Part shown: positions 1-7,028 of the stretch, piece by piece
How positions within the stretch are numbered: position 1 is the stretch's first letter
How the letters are laid out: every line of letters starts with the position of its first letter
NCBI GenBank assembly: GCA_900543715.1
Contig: UQSX01000030.1
Coordinates: 1-27,809 of the forward strand
Direction of reading: 5' to 3'
Length of the DNA stretch: 27,809 bases
Source: an uncultured Blautia sp.
GTDB lineage: Bacteria > Bacillota > Clostridia > Lachnospirales > Lachnospiraceae
Translations under genes and position numbers: made by a program
Notes under the pieces: generated by a model
Database searches by the model: none
Told to the model about the DNA's origin: nothing
The model's input: only the letters and a program-made list of their open reading frames with translations

Positions 1-131
1 CGGTAAAAATGGATAACACACTGGTTCCTTCTTCAAAAGAAGAAATCGAAACTACCATCAGTGCTCTGATCTCTCTTCTGGAACAAGGCACCGGCAATCC
101 GCCAGGTTCCCTGAACTTTCTGAAGAGCTAG
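1..131 (+). CDS. C-terminal end of an unidentified gene (partial)
   Basis: An open frame enters from the left edge and ends at TAG 129-131, giving about 42 residues that finish ...GSLNFLKS. Codon use is consistent with coding, and the frame is followed directly by a strong hairpin terminator, which fits the 3' end of a real gene. The visible tail is mostly helical and polar with no recognisable motif, so I assign no family. Confidence 0.55.
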   Translation, partial: VKMDNTLVPSSKEEIETTISALISLLEQGTGNPPGSLNFLKS

Positions 132-144
132 GGATAAAAAGAAA

Positions 145-190
145 GAGCTGCCCTGCTAAACTTTAACTGTTCAGCGGGACAGCCCTTTCT
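145..190. terminator. Bidirectional hairpin terminator
   Basis: A GC-rich stem (GAGCTGCCCTGCT pairing with GCGGGACAGCCC, with one mismatch and G-U wobbles) is flanked by T-rich tract TTTCT on the plus side and by TTTCTTTTT on the minus side. It lies between two convergent genes and probably ends both transcripts. Confidence 0.75.
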
Positions 191-206
191 CTATTTTCAT
201 ATCTTT

Positions 207-812
207 TTATTCTTCAAAAAGTCCTTTCAGCACTTTCACGCATCCCTCTACACCCAGGGTTGCTGAGTCAAGGACGATATCATAGTTTTTCTTATCATCC
301 CATACTCTTCCTGTGTTTGCCCGAAAATAGGCAGCTCTCTTTTTATTATAATACTTCCTGGTGGAATCTATGTTCTGAGGGTCAATTCCATACTCTTTTT
401 CAATCCTCTTCTTAACTGCCTGCTCATCACTGGAATAAATGAAGACCTTTGCCACACCTCTTTGATTTTTCAGTGCATATGCGGCACAGTGTCCCATAAA
501 AATCCCCGGTCCATTCTGGGCCAGACGTCTGATCTCAAGCTGCTCGTCCAAAAATACTTTTCCCTCTTCCGGCAGCATGTTAGCATCCCCTGCCTGAACA
601 CGATTCATAAGGAAAAGAGAATACATCAGGCTTCCTGTAGCCTTCTCCTCATACTGATCAATCCGCTCTACAGAAATACCACGTTTCTGGGCTACAGTTT
701 CAAGGATTTCCCGTCCGTAGCAAGGCACATTGCAGACCTTTGACAGTTCTTTTCCGATAGTCGATCCTCCACTTCCATATTCTCTTTCAATTGTAATATA
801 TCGATATTTCAT
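207..812 (-). CDS. Cytidylate-kinase-like family protein
   Basis: The 201-residue protein has a P-loop near the N-terminus, EYGSGGSTIGKEL (about residues 11-23), in the form typical of the cytidylate kinase-like family (related to Cmk, but a separate group common in Firmicutes). A mid-protein GHCAAY segment and the C-terminal RAAYFRANTGRVW..NYD..LDS region also match that family, where the latter resembles the lid and nucleoside-binding part. It probably phosphorylates a nucleotide or small molecule in the cytosol, but the substrate is not established. The start is supported by GGAGG seven bases upstream of ATG 812. It is monocistronic, divergent from the TetR gene and ends at the bidirectional hairpin. 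Confidence 0.8.
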   Translation of the reverse strand: MKYRYITIEREYGSGGSTIGKELSKVCNVPCYGREILETVAQKRGISVERIDQYEEKATGSLMYSLFLMNRVQAGDANMLPEEGKVFLDEQLEIRRLAQNGPGIFMGHCAAYALKNQRGVAKVFIYSSDEQAVKKRIEKEYGIDPQNIDSTRKYYNKKRAAYFRANTGRVWDDKKNYDIVLDSATLGVEGCVKVLKGLFEE

Positions 813-889
813 CCTTATACCTCCTCTATCTTCTAACAGTTAAGCCACATCCGTTGATTAATTCTCACAAATATAATAATGGCTTCCTG

Positions 890-918
890 TTGATTGTTCA
901 TCACTATAGTATTATAAT
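890..918 (+). promoter_or_regulatory. Sigma-A promoter of the TetR gene
   Basis: TTGATT (890-895), a 17-base spacer and TATAAT (913-918) read toward the TetR gene. The leader to ATG 1013 is about 90 nt. The palindrome ACTATAGT lies in the spacer and could be part of an operator. Confidence 0.6.
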
Positions 919-1012
919 TTAAAAAAGCGATTACAACAATAGACACAGGTTTTTATTTGTGGCTTATTATACATTTTTCAAAAATTGTGGTATAAAGGAG
1001 CAGTGCCAAAAG

Positions 1013-1612
1013 ATGAAACAGCATTCAAAACAGGATCTGCGGTTTATAAAAAATGAAAATCTTATACGTGAAACCTTTCGAAAGATGATCTGCGAAATGG
1101 ATTATTCCAAAATCTCCATTAAAGAGCTTACCCAGAGAGCTCAGATCAACCGAAAAACTTTTTATCTCCACTATTCTTCTCTGGATCATCTTCTGGCTGT
1201 ACTGCAGCTTGAAATTATGGACCCTGCTGTCCAGATGATAGCAGAGACAAGTTTTCCGGAAGATATAGAGATCATTATCTGGAGAAGCTTTAAAATCATG
1301 GCCTCCCTAGATAATGTGGACAAAATTGTCCTTTCTACAAAAGGAGACTTTCCGGAAAAAAAGAGCCCTTCCGATCTGATCCAGGAGCAGCTGTTCAAAA
1401 AATATGACCATATTGCGAAATACGGGCCTTTTGAGAGCAGCCTTATCATCACCTATTTTTCTGTCTGTCTGGGTGTGATCTTCCGTCAATGGGAAGCCAA
1501 TGGCCAGCAGATCCCTATGGAAGATATGATTCCTTTGACTACCAATTTGATCCTTCATGGAATGGAGGGGGTGGGGCTTGTTCAGGAAGATATGTCCAAA
1601 CAGAAAGTATGA
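1013..1612 (+). CDS. TetR/AcrR family transcriptional regulator
   Basis: About 199 residues. An N-terminal TetR helix-turn-helix is clear: LIRETFRKMI, then KISIKELTQRAQINRKTFYLHY, which contains the family's TFYxHY recognition helix. The C-terminal domain is helical and resembles the DhaS-type TetR_C group, so the ligand is unknown. The frame is open from GTG 959, but AAAGGAG at 994-1000 stands 12 bases before ATG 1013, so I choose ATG. It converges on the sirtuin gene with a 27-base gap and could regulate the minus-strand cluster, although nothing in the sequence proves this. Confidence 0.85.
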   Translation: MKQHSKQDLRFIKNENLIRETFRKMICEMDYSKISIKELTQRAQINRKTFYLHYSSLDHLLAVLQLEIMDPAVQMIAETSFPEDIEIIIWRSFKIMASLDNVDKIVLSTKGDFPEKKSPSDLIQEQLFKKYDHIAKYGPFESSLIITYFSVCLGVIFRQWEANGQQIPMEDMIPLTTNLILHGMEGVGLVQEDMSKQKV

Positions 1613-1639
1613 CTTTCATACATGATGCTTCATTAACTT

Positions 1640-2509
1640 CTATATCTGTTTGAGCACCTCACTAATATCTCCTTCTATGCACACAGCCCTCTTACTTAGC
1701 TCATTAGGTACAGCAGCATCTCCATAATTTATACAGGCATATTCTGCCTTGGGATTCTGTGCCGTCATCTGCCAGAAAGGATACTTGATGATCACTGGGG
1801 TGTTATATCCCACCCCCAGCTCCAGAAACAGGATTTTCTTTCCCTGATGTTCTCGGATATACCTGCTGTACCGCTCCGATGCTTGATACCAGCCTTTATC
1901 CTGAACAAAGGTATCATCGGAACGAAGGTTCATGGTAAGGGGCTTTCCGCAATGAGGGCAGCGGGGCACCAGTTCCGTGGGAATCCGCATCTGTTTCTGC
2001 TGCCGGACCATTTCACTGATGACCTCCTCATTATCCCAGGTCTCCTGGCAGCAGGGCTCTGAGCACTGGAACAGTCCGTAGTCTCCCTGGGTATAAAAAA
2101 GCCGTTCTTTCTCAAATCCCGCTTTCTGAAAGCAATGGTCCACATTAGTGGTCAGAACAAAGTAATCTTTCTCTTTCACCAGCTCCAGCAAGTTTTCATA
2201 CACCGGCTTGGGCGGGTCCATATACCGGTTCAGATAGATATACCGGCTCCAATAGGCCCAATGTTCCTCCAGGGTTTCATAAGGGTAAAAGCCCCCGGAA
2301 TACATATCATGAAAACCATACTTTTGAGCAAAATCTGAAAAATATCTCTGGAATCTCTCTCCGGTATAGGAGAATCCCGCAGAGGTAGAAAGCCCTGCTC
2401 CTGCACCGATGATCACTGCCTCCGCTTCCTCCAGCGCCTTCCTGAACCTCTGGATTTTCTGAAAATCCGATTCTTCCTGATCTTTTCTTAATATATTTGG
2501 AAACATCAT
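1640..2509 (-). CDS. SirTM-type sirtuin (NAD-dependent, class M)
   Basis: A 289-residue sirtuin-fold protein. The NAD loop is GAGAGLSTSAGF (about 35-46) instead of the deacetylase GAGxS..GIPDFR. TTNVDH replaces TQNID, and TQGDYG stands where classical sirtuins have the catalytic His of the LHG motif. Two Cys pairs (CSEPC and CPHC) form the zinc module. The SGERFxxYFSDF and GFYPYETLEEHWAYWSR stretches match SirTM enzymes, which in staphylococci and streptococci mono-ADP-ribosylate a lipoylated GcvH-like carrier. Those partners (macrodomain, GcvH-L, LplA2) are absent here. Its ATG overlaps the stop of the upstream flavo-ferredoxin gene, with GGGAGG six bases before, so it is the last gene of the minus-strand operon. 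Target unknown; fold assignment is firm. Confidence 0.82.
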   Translation of the reverse strand: MMFPNILRKDQEESDFQKIQRFRKALEEAEAVIIGAGAGLSTSAGFSYTGERFQRYFSDFAQKYGFHDMYSGGFYPYETLEEHWAYWSRYIYLNRYMDPPKPVYENLLELVKEKDYFVLTTNVDHCFQKAGFEKERLFYTQGDYGLFQCSEPCCQETWDNEEVISEMVRQQKQMRIPTELVPRCPHCGKPLTMNLRSDDTFVQDKGWYQASERYSRYIREHQGKKILFLELGVGYNTPVIIKYPFWQMTAQNPKAEYACINYGDAAVPNELSKRAVCIEGDISEVLKQI

Positions 2510-3129
2510 TCCCTACCTCCCAGTCTTTTCACTGCAGATACCGGACACTGCTCGAAACAGCTTCCGCAGTGAAGGCAGTGCTCCTGCTGTATCCGGTAAG
2601 GCTGCCCGGCCTCTATACATCCCTGAGGACAGTGCTCCATACAGGCCCCGCAGCCGATACAGTCCTCTGTGATCTGATACCCTTTCAGTGTAACATTACC
2701 CTGTCCTATTGTATAGCTTTCCCGGAAGATTGGCCGGACTCCCAGGTTAAAGTACTCTATAGCCCCGTCTCGGATTTCAAATACAATACCGATTTCTCTT
2801 GTATTTCCCGGATATACATTGGCTAGATAGGGCTGCTCCTGAAAAATCTTCTCTATCCAATGGTCCTGTTCATCCCGGGGCGCCGGCAGTGCCTTTGCGC
2901 TTAAACGTATCATCTCCTTGTATCTGGTATAAGCCAGTATCTGTACCCTGCCGTCTTCCAGAAGCTCCCGGCAGAAATCTTTTCCCCGGGCAGTGAAAAA
3001 ATACAGAGCATCTGGTTCATAATGGATGGCGCTGATATTTCTTATCTGAGGATTCCCCTGGGAATCCACTGTGGCAAAAGCCAGGACTCCCACATATTGT
3101 AATTTTTTTAAACATATTTCTGCGTTCAT
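2506..3129 (-). CDS. Pyridoxamine-oxidase-like FMN split-barrel protein with C-terminal 2[4Fe-4S] ferredoxin domain
   Basis: The 207-residue protein joins two modules. Residues 1-140 look like a PNPOx/FMN-binding split barrel (VGVLAFATVDSQGNPQIRNI near the N-terminus, then YFFTARGKDF). The C-terminus carries two Cys clusters, CIGCGACMEHCPQGC (from about 157) and CLHCGSCFEQCP (from about 185), typical of bacterial 2[4Fe-4S] ferredoxins. This pairing is an electron-transfer flavoprotein of unknown substrate. Its start codon overlaps the stop of the MDR gene by 4 bases (ATGA) and its stop overlaps the sirtuin start, so the three are translationally coupled. In this context it may pass electrons to the radical SAM enzyme or act on its product; that is inference. 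Confidence 0.8.
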   Translation of the reverse strand: MNAEICLKKLQYVGVLAFATVDSQGNPQIRNISAIHYEPDALYFFTARGKDFCRELLEDGRVQILAYTRYKEMIRLSAKALPAPRDEQDHWIEKIFQEQPYLANVYPGNTREIGIVFEIRDGAIEYFNLGVRPIFRESYTIGQGNVTLKGYQITEDCIGCGACMEHCPQGCIEAGQPYRIQQEHCLHCGSCFEQCPVSAVKRLGGRE

Positions 3130-4100
3130 TTGTTATCCTCCATATATACAACAATTTTTCCGTTGACTATTCCCATATCCTGGGCCATACAGGCCTCTCT
3201 GATCAAAGAAAATGGAAATGTCTTCCCAATGGGAGGTTTCAGCCTATGGGAATCCAGAAAATCAAAGATCTGGTCCATTACTTTTTGGCTGGGCCAATTG
3301 CTGTGAAATCCTGTGAGATAAACTCCGTTAGGGATAAATTTAATCGGGTCAAAAAACTTTATGCCGTAAACTCCCCCCAGAACTCCCGTGTTACAGACAA
3401 TTCCGCCTTTTTCCACACAGTTCAGCGTATCTCCAAGAGTCTTGGGCCCCACCAGCTCCAAGGCTTTTGTCACCCCGGTAAGGGTTCCCGTCAGCTTTCC
3501 TGTATCTAATACTGCCTGATCTGCCTCTTTCAGAAGTGGCAGCTTCTCTTCTCTGTGAGCGGTTGCAATAACCTTACATCCCAGAGCCTTCCCAATCTGT
3601 ACAGCGGCATAGCCTAAAGCGCAGGTAGCCCCTCGAATGAGCAGAGTATCTGAGGGCTTCAGGTCCAGCCCTTCAAAAAGAGAACCCCAGGCGGTAAAAT
3701 AGGTCTCTGGAACAGCTGCAAGCTCCTTCCAGGAAAGTGAGGAGGAAATGGGAAATACATGATGTGCAGGCAGAAGTGTATACTCTCCATAACTACCGTT
3801 AAAGCTCCGGCCCATACCTCCCATTAGGGCTGCAACCTTCTGTCCTTTTTGAAAGGAACTGTCCGAGGGATCTGCAATCTCTCCCACACATTCGATTCCG
3901 GGGATTACCGGCTTCTTAATATAATCTGCCTGGATTTCTCCCTGTCTCAAAATCTGCTCCGAATGATTCATTCCAAAAGCCTTTACTTTTACCAGAACCC
4001 AGCCTGGACAGACCTTTGGCACCGGACATTTGGCAAGTCTTATATCTTCTCCTTTGGTAGGTTCTGTCAGAACCACCGCTTTCATCGTTTCAGGAATCAC
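3126..4100 (-). CDS. MDR-superfamily (quinone-oxidoreductase-like) NAD(P)H oxidoreductase
   Basis: The 324-residue protein has the medium-chain dehydrogenase/reductase layout: a GroES-like N-terminal part (GWVLVKVKAFGMNHSEQILRQG, PGIECVGEI) and a Rossmann domain with RGATCALGYAAVQIGKALGCKVIATA. It lacks the GHE zinc-ligand motif, placing it with zinc-free quinone/enone reductases. I use GTG at 4100 because GGAGG stands 8 bases before it, inside the last codons of the radical SAM gene; ATG at 4085 has no such site. Only 3 bases separate it from the maturase stop. The substrate is unknown. In the cluster it could reduce an unsaturated or thioether-type intermediate, or detoxify electrophiles. 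Confidence 0.8.
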   Translation of the reverse strand: MIPETMKAVVLTEPTKGEDIRLAKCPVPKVCPGWVLVKVKAFGMNHSEQILRQGEIQADYIKKPVIPGIECVGEIADPSDSSFQKGQKVAALMGGMGRSFNGSYGEYTLLPAHHVFPISSSLSWKELAAVPETYFTAWGSLFEGLDLKPSDTLLIRGATCALGYAAVQIGKALGCKVIATAHREEKLPLLKEADQAVLDTGKLTGTLTGVTKALELVGPKTLGDTLNCVEKGGIVCNTGVLGGVYGIKFFDPIKFIPNGVYLTGFHSNWPSQKVMDQIFDFLDSHRLKPPIGKTFPFSLIREACMAQDMGIVNGKIVVYMEDNK

Positions 4101-4103
4101 TGC

Positions 4104-5135
4104 TTAGACCTCCTTCCAGCACTGAGGGTCTGCTTCATAAAAATTTCCGTTTCTGCCGCTGGCTACTGCCGGGCAGCCTCTGCACCAGGCCAGGAGCTCA
4201 CATTTGGAACATTTTTCAAATTTTCCATAGTCTCGGTAATTCTCCATCTGACAGATCCAAACATCGGCAAGACGGTCCTGGAATACATTTCCCACTTTAC
4301 TGTTCTGCACCCTCCTGCAGGCATAAATATCTCCATCAGGAAGAATGGTCAGATGACAGTTCCCACAGTTGCAGCCTCCATATATCATGCCATCCTGGGC
4401 GTTTTCTGGAATCCGAAAAGCTCCTGTCTCATATTCGTACAAAGTCCAGAGATGGTCTTTTTTATTGAAAAAGGTCTGGCACCCTGCTGCTTCATATTCT
4501 TTGAACTTTTTATCACAGTCTGCCAGAAGCTGACGGTAGCGCAAAGGTTCTATTCCTACCTCTTTTTCCTCGCTGGTTGGACAGTATCTGGCAAAGGCAA
4601 AGACATTGGCTCCGGCTTTTACCACAGCGTCAATAATATCCGGGATTTCATCAATATTTGTACCGGATACCGTAGTCATGATCACACTGCGGATACCGGC
4701 TCTGTTAATACAGCCGATTTTTTCCAGCGTGATGTCAAAAGATCCTGGCTTCCGAAACCAGTCATGAGTTTCTCTCATGCCCTCCAAAGAAAGCTGATAT
4801 TTCTGACAGCCGTATTCCTTCAGTTTCTGACAGACCTCATCGTCTAAATGAAAAGGATTTCCCATAATTGTAAAAGGAATCTCATGTTCCTTTAAAAGAC
4901 CTAAAAGCTTCCAGAAATCAGGATGAAGAATAGGGTCCCCTCCTGTAATGTAAAAATAAGGCAGCCGGTCATAGACCCGGCAAAAATCCAGACAGTTATA
5001 AAAAGTCTCCTCCATCTGCTGCCAGTTCATAGAGTCCAGCTTTTTGCAGTTATCTTCTGAAAAAATATAGCAGTGCTTGCAGCGCTGATCACATTCATCT
5101 GTAATATGCCACTGAAAAGAAAAATACTGTTTCAT
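4104..5135 (-). CDS. Radical SAM/SPASM peptide maturase (ACGX-system-like)
   Basis: A radical SAM enzyme of 343 residues. The [4Fe-4S]-AdoMet motif is TDECDQRCKHC, with Cys at 15, 19 and 22. The AdoMet-binding GGDP follows (YYITGGDPILHP-like in this protein: FYITGGDP). The C-terminal quarter is a SPASM domain with CNCGNC, YACRR, then CSKCELLAWCRGC and a final DPQC, enough Cys for two auxiliary clusters. SPASM enzymes usually modify ribosomal peptides, and the Cys-rich repeat peptide 280 bases upstream is the obvious substrate. I recall an 'ACGX' radical SAM/SPASM group defined by such repeats, but cannot run the profile. Start: AGAGAGG lies nine bases before ATG 5135; ATG 5156 has no ribosome site. 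Confidence 0.85.
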   Translation of the reverse strand: MKQYFSFQWHITDECDQRCKHCYIFSEDNCKKLDSMNWQQMEETFYNCLDFCRVYDRLPYFYITGGDPILHPDFWKLLGLLKEHEIPFTIMGNPFHLDDEVCQKLKEYGCQKYQLSLEGMRETHDWFRKPGSFDITLEKIGCINRAGIRSVIMTTVSGTNIDEIPDIIDAVVKAGANVFAFARYCPTSEEKEVGIEPLRYRQLLADCDKKFKEYEAAGCQTFFNKKDHLWTLYEYETGAFRIPENAQDGMIYGGCNCGNCHLTILPDGDIYACRRVQNSKVGNVFQDRLADVWICQMENYRDYGKFEKCSKCELLAWCRGCPAVASGRNGNFYEADPQCWKEV

Positions 5136-5293
5136 AATTTCCAACCTCTCTTCCATCTGTTGATATCCAAAACCTGTAAAGGACCCAACAGCTCTTTTTC
5201 CACTTTTGGTAAAATCTATATAAAGATGTCATGGACCAGGAATCTCTCCCCAAATCCTGATAACATTCCATTTCTTCTAAATATTGTAAGGCA

Positions 5294-5371
5294 GAGCTGC
5301 CTTTTTACCCTATTGCCATTCTTGGACGTTTTTTCTTACAGGGATAACATTTTTTGTAAAAAAGGCAGCTC
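5294..5371 (-). promoter_or_regulatory. Inverted repeat between precursor and maturase genes
   Basis: Arms at 5294-5308 and 5356-5371 (GAGCTGCCTTTTTAC against GTAAAAAAGGCAGCTC, one extra A) enclose about 47 bases. A second, competing hairpin pairs 5288-5294 with 5297-5303 (AAGGCAG/CTGCCTT). A further small hairpin lies at 5374-5392 (GGAATCCA..TGGAATTCC). None is followed by a clean T-run in the minus direction, so this is not a plain terminator. It could set the peptide-to-enzyme ratio by partial termination or RNA processing, which is inference. Confidence 0.45.
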
Positions 5372-5418
5372 CGGGAATCCACCTGGAATTCCTTTAAAGT
5401 TTTCAGAAACAGACAGCC

Positions 5419-5664
5419 TTACTTATCGCCGGCTCCGCAGGCTGTTCCGAAAGCAGCTGGCTTTTCTTCCGTCTTGTCTCCGGCTCCGCAGGCTGTTCCG
5501 CAGGCAGCTGGCTTCTCCTCAGGCTTGTCTCCGGCTCCGCAGGCTGTTCCGCAGGCGGCTGGCTTCTCTTCCGGCTTGTCCCCAGCTCCACAGGCTGTTC
5601 CGCAAGCAGCAGCGGGAGCTGCCTCTTTCTTTTTGTTCCATCCGAAAAGATTTGAAAGTGCCAT
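5419..5664 (-). CDS. Cys-rich repeat precursor peptide (ACGX-type RiPP candidate)
   Basis: An 81-residue peptide: a short leader-like N-terminus (MALSNLFGWNKKKEAAPAA) and then four tandem units of 17 residues, ACGTACGAGDKPEEKPA, the last truncated after AGDK. There are seven Cys, at 21, 25, 38, 42, 55, 59 and 76; the position-72 Cys of the last unit is Phe. GGAGG about eight bases before ATG 5664 supports the start. It precedes the radical SAM/SPASM gene on the same strand, and repeated ACG units are what I remember of the ACGX peptides paired with such enzymes. There is no double-Gly cleavage site and no peptidase gene nearby. The mature product is unknown: it could be a thioether peptide or a metal-binding peptide. 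Confidence 0.8.
   Translation of the reverse strand: MALSNLFGWNKKKEAAPAAACGTACGAGDKPEEKPAACGTACGAGDKPEEKPAACGTACGAGDKTEEKPAAFGTACGAGDK
5422..5607. repeat. 51-bp tandem coding repeat in the precursor gene
   Basis: Three full units and one partial unit of 51 bp (17 codons) encode the ACG repeats. The copies are nearly identical in DNA, suggesting recent expansion or conversion; one unit has T for P and the last has F for C. The frame is preserved in every copy. Confidence 0.9.
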
Positions 5665-5768
5665 AATTTTTTACCTCCATTTATGTTTGTCAAAAGGTTT
5701 TCCCCTTTGCGATTATTATTGTAACAAGAAAGATTACATTTCAAAAGTACGCACAAATCTATTACTTA

Positions 5769-5784
5769 GTTACTTTTTGGTAAC
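5769..5784. promoter_or_regulatory. Candidate HxlR operator (GTTAC-N6-GTAAC)
   Basis: The perfect inverted repeat GTTACTTTTTGGTAAC lies between the divergent precursor and HxlR genes. It resembles the TAC...GTA symmetry of sites bound by YodB-type HxlR repressors. A 10-bp palindrome, CAGTATACTG, lies next to it. Assignment is by analogy only. Confidence 0.45.
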
Positions 5785-5820
5785 CAGTATACTGTATTAT
5801 TAGCTGGTTAAAATTCTTAC

Positions 5821-5863
5821 TTGACAAAAAGGTATCCTGCACTATAATCAGAATGTAACATTC
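5821..5863 (+). promoter_or_regulatory. HxlR promoter with overlapping palindrome
   Basis: TTGACA (5821-5826), a 16-base spacer and TATAAT (5843-5848) form a near-consensus promoter. Immediately downstream, over the expected start of transcription, is the 13-base palindrome GAATGTAACATTC (5851-5863). This layout fits autorepression by the regulator or shared control of the divergent cluster. Confidence 0.65.
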
Positions 5864-5893
5864 AATTCGAAACTATTGGGATAAGGTGATGAA

Positions 5894-6229
5894 ATGCTGA
5901 CAAAAGAAGAATTGCCGGCCTGTCCTGTGGCCACTACGGTCCAGCTCATAGGCAGTAAGTGGAAATTATTGATACTGCGGAATCTCATGGCGCGTCCCTG
6001 GCGTTTTAACGAGCTCCGCAGAGATCTGGAAGGGATCAGCCAGAAGGTCCTTACCGACAGTCTCCGGGCTCTGGAGGAAGACGGGATCATTACCAGAACC
6101 GTCTACCCGGAAGTCCCTCCCAGGGTGGAATATGCCCTCTCTCCTCTGGGGGAATCCATGCGTCCTATCCTGGACGCCATGGAAGAATGGGGGACAAATT
6201 ACAAAAAAAGGATGGCCGGCGAAAGCTGA
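5894..6229 (+). CDS. HxlR-family winged-helix regulator
   Basis: A 111-residue protein that matches HxlR regulators end to end: CPVATTVQLIGSKWKLLILRNL (about residues 10-31), then RFNELRRDLEGISQKVLTDSLRALEEDGII as the recognition helix, and YALSPLGESMRPILDAMEEWG at the C-terminus. The Cys of the CPV motif is the residue that senses quinones or oxidants in YodB/HypR-type members; whether it does so here is unknown. The gene is divergent from the precursor-peptide operon with two palindromes in the shared 229-base gap, so it is the likely local regulator. It is followed by its own terminator. Confidence 0.9.
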   Translation: MLTKEELPACPVATTVQLIGSKWKLLILRNLMARPWRFNELRRDLEGISQKVLTDSLRALEEDGIITRTVYPEVPPRVEYALSPLGESMRPILDAMEEWGTNYKKRMAGES

Positions 6230-6266
6230 CCATCCGATCATCAACCGGGAATCCATCGCGCAAATG

Positions 6267-6311
6267 AAACTCGTAGGATAGAGATTAATTTCTCTTCTCT
6301 GCGAGTTTTTT
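6267..6311 (+). terminator. Terminator after the HxlR gene
   Basis: AAACTCG at 6267-6273 pairs with CGAGTTT at 6302-6308, with inner pairing of AGAGAT and ATTTCTCT, and is followed by a T-run (GAGTTTTTTAT). Confidence 0.8.
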
Positions 6312-6326
6312 ATAAGCACTCTTCTC

Positions 6327-6378
6327 TTGACAAATCTTATTCTGCGCCATATAATAACATTGTTATATGACACTGTTA
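6327..6378 (+). promoter_or_regulatory. Consensus promoter and tandem operator-like palindromes of the TetR gene
   Basis: TTGACA (6327-6332), 17 bases, TATAAT (6350-6355) is a fully consensus promoter. The palindrome ATAACATTGTTAT (6354-6366) overlaps the -10 end and start site. A second imperfect copy, TGACACTGTTA (6368-6378), is centred 13 bp further on. This is the classical arrangement for TetR autorepression. Confidence 0.7.
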
Positions 6379-6390
6379 CATGGAGGTGCT

Positions 6391-7008
6391 ATGGAGGAAA
6401 AATCATCTATCACACTAGGAAATATTTTGCAAGCCGCCATGGAAGAATTTTCTGACAAAGGCTTTCTTGGCGCATCCCTGCGTCAGATCGTAAAAAAGGC
6501 CGGCGTTACTACTGGGGCGTTCTACGGATATTTTTCCAGTAAAGAGGCTTTATTTACTGCCATTGTGGAACCTCATGCGGCCGCCCTTATGGGGAAATTT
6601 ATGGGAGCCCAAATCTCTTTCGCTGAGCTGCCTGAAGAGCAGCAGCCAGATCACATGGGGGTGGAGTCTTCATACTGTGTCCACTGGATGGTGGATTACA
6701 TCTGCCAGCACCGAGAACCAGTAAAGCTGCTGCTCTGTCGGTCTGAAGGCACAAGCTACGAGCATTTTGTCCACAACATGGTTGAGATTGAAGTAGAATA
6801 CACGATGAAATATATGGAAGTCCTCCGCCGCCTTGGAAAAGACATCCCGGAGCTGGATGAGCAGATGTGCCATATCATTGCCAGCGGTATGTTTAACGGG
6901 ATATTTGAGATCGTGGTACACGATATGCCAAAAGATAAAGCTCTGCGCTATGTAGATCAACTGCGGGATTTTTACACAGCGGGATGGCTGAAATTGATGG
7001 GGCAATAG
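6391..7008 (+). CDS. TetR/AcrR family regulator of the ABC exporter operon
   Basis: About 205 residues with an N-terminal TetR DNA-binding domain: ILQAAMEEFSDKGFLGASLRQIVKKAGVTTGAFYGYFSSKEALF. The C-terminal ligand domain is helical and not diagnostic. ATG 6367 is also in frame but lies on the operator only about 5 bases from the expected transcript start. ATG 6391 has GGAGG four bases upstream, so I prefer it. It is directly upstream of and co-directional with two ABC half-transporters, 74 bases away, and probably represses them until an efflux substrate binds. Confidence 0.85.
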   Translation: MEEKSSITLGNILQAAMEEFSDKGFLGASLRQIVKKAGVTTGAFYGYFSSKEALFTAIVEPHAAALMGKFMGAQISFAELPEEQQPDHMGVESSYCVHWMVDYICQHREPVKLLLCRSEGTSYEHFVHNMVEIEVEYTMKYMEVLRRLGKDIPELDEQMCHIIASGMFNGIFEIVVHDMPKDKALRYVDQLRDFYTAGWLKLMGQ

Positions 7009-7028
7009 CCCCCATCTTTTTGCGCGAT

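Noticed and set aside
3849..4847. A 332-codon plus-strand frame opposite the radical SAM and MDR genes
   Set aside because: It is antisense to clearly conserved proteins, lacks a ribosome site and has Cys/Phe/His-rich composition typical of a complementary-strand artefact.
5288..5303. AAGGCAG/CTGCCTT hairpin as a terminator
   Set aside because: Its loop is only 2 bases and the T-run lies on the plus side, away from the direction of the transcripts here.
5422..5607. Regular 51-bp repeats as a possible CRISPR array
   Set aside because: The repeats are contiguous, in frame and translate to a conserved peptide unit, with no unique spacers.
5403..5803. Alternative frames through the repeat region on both strands
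   Set aside because: Repeated DNA opens several frames; only the frame with GGAGG before its ATG and ACG-repeat coding makes a sensible precursor.
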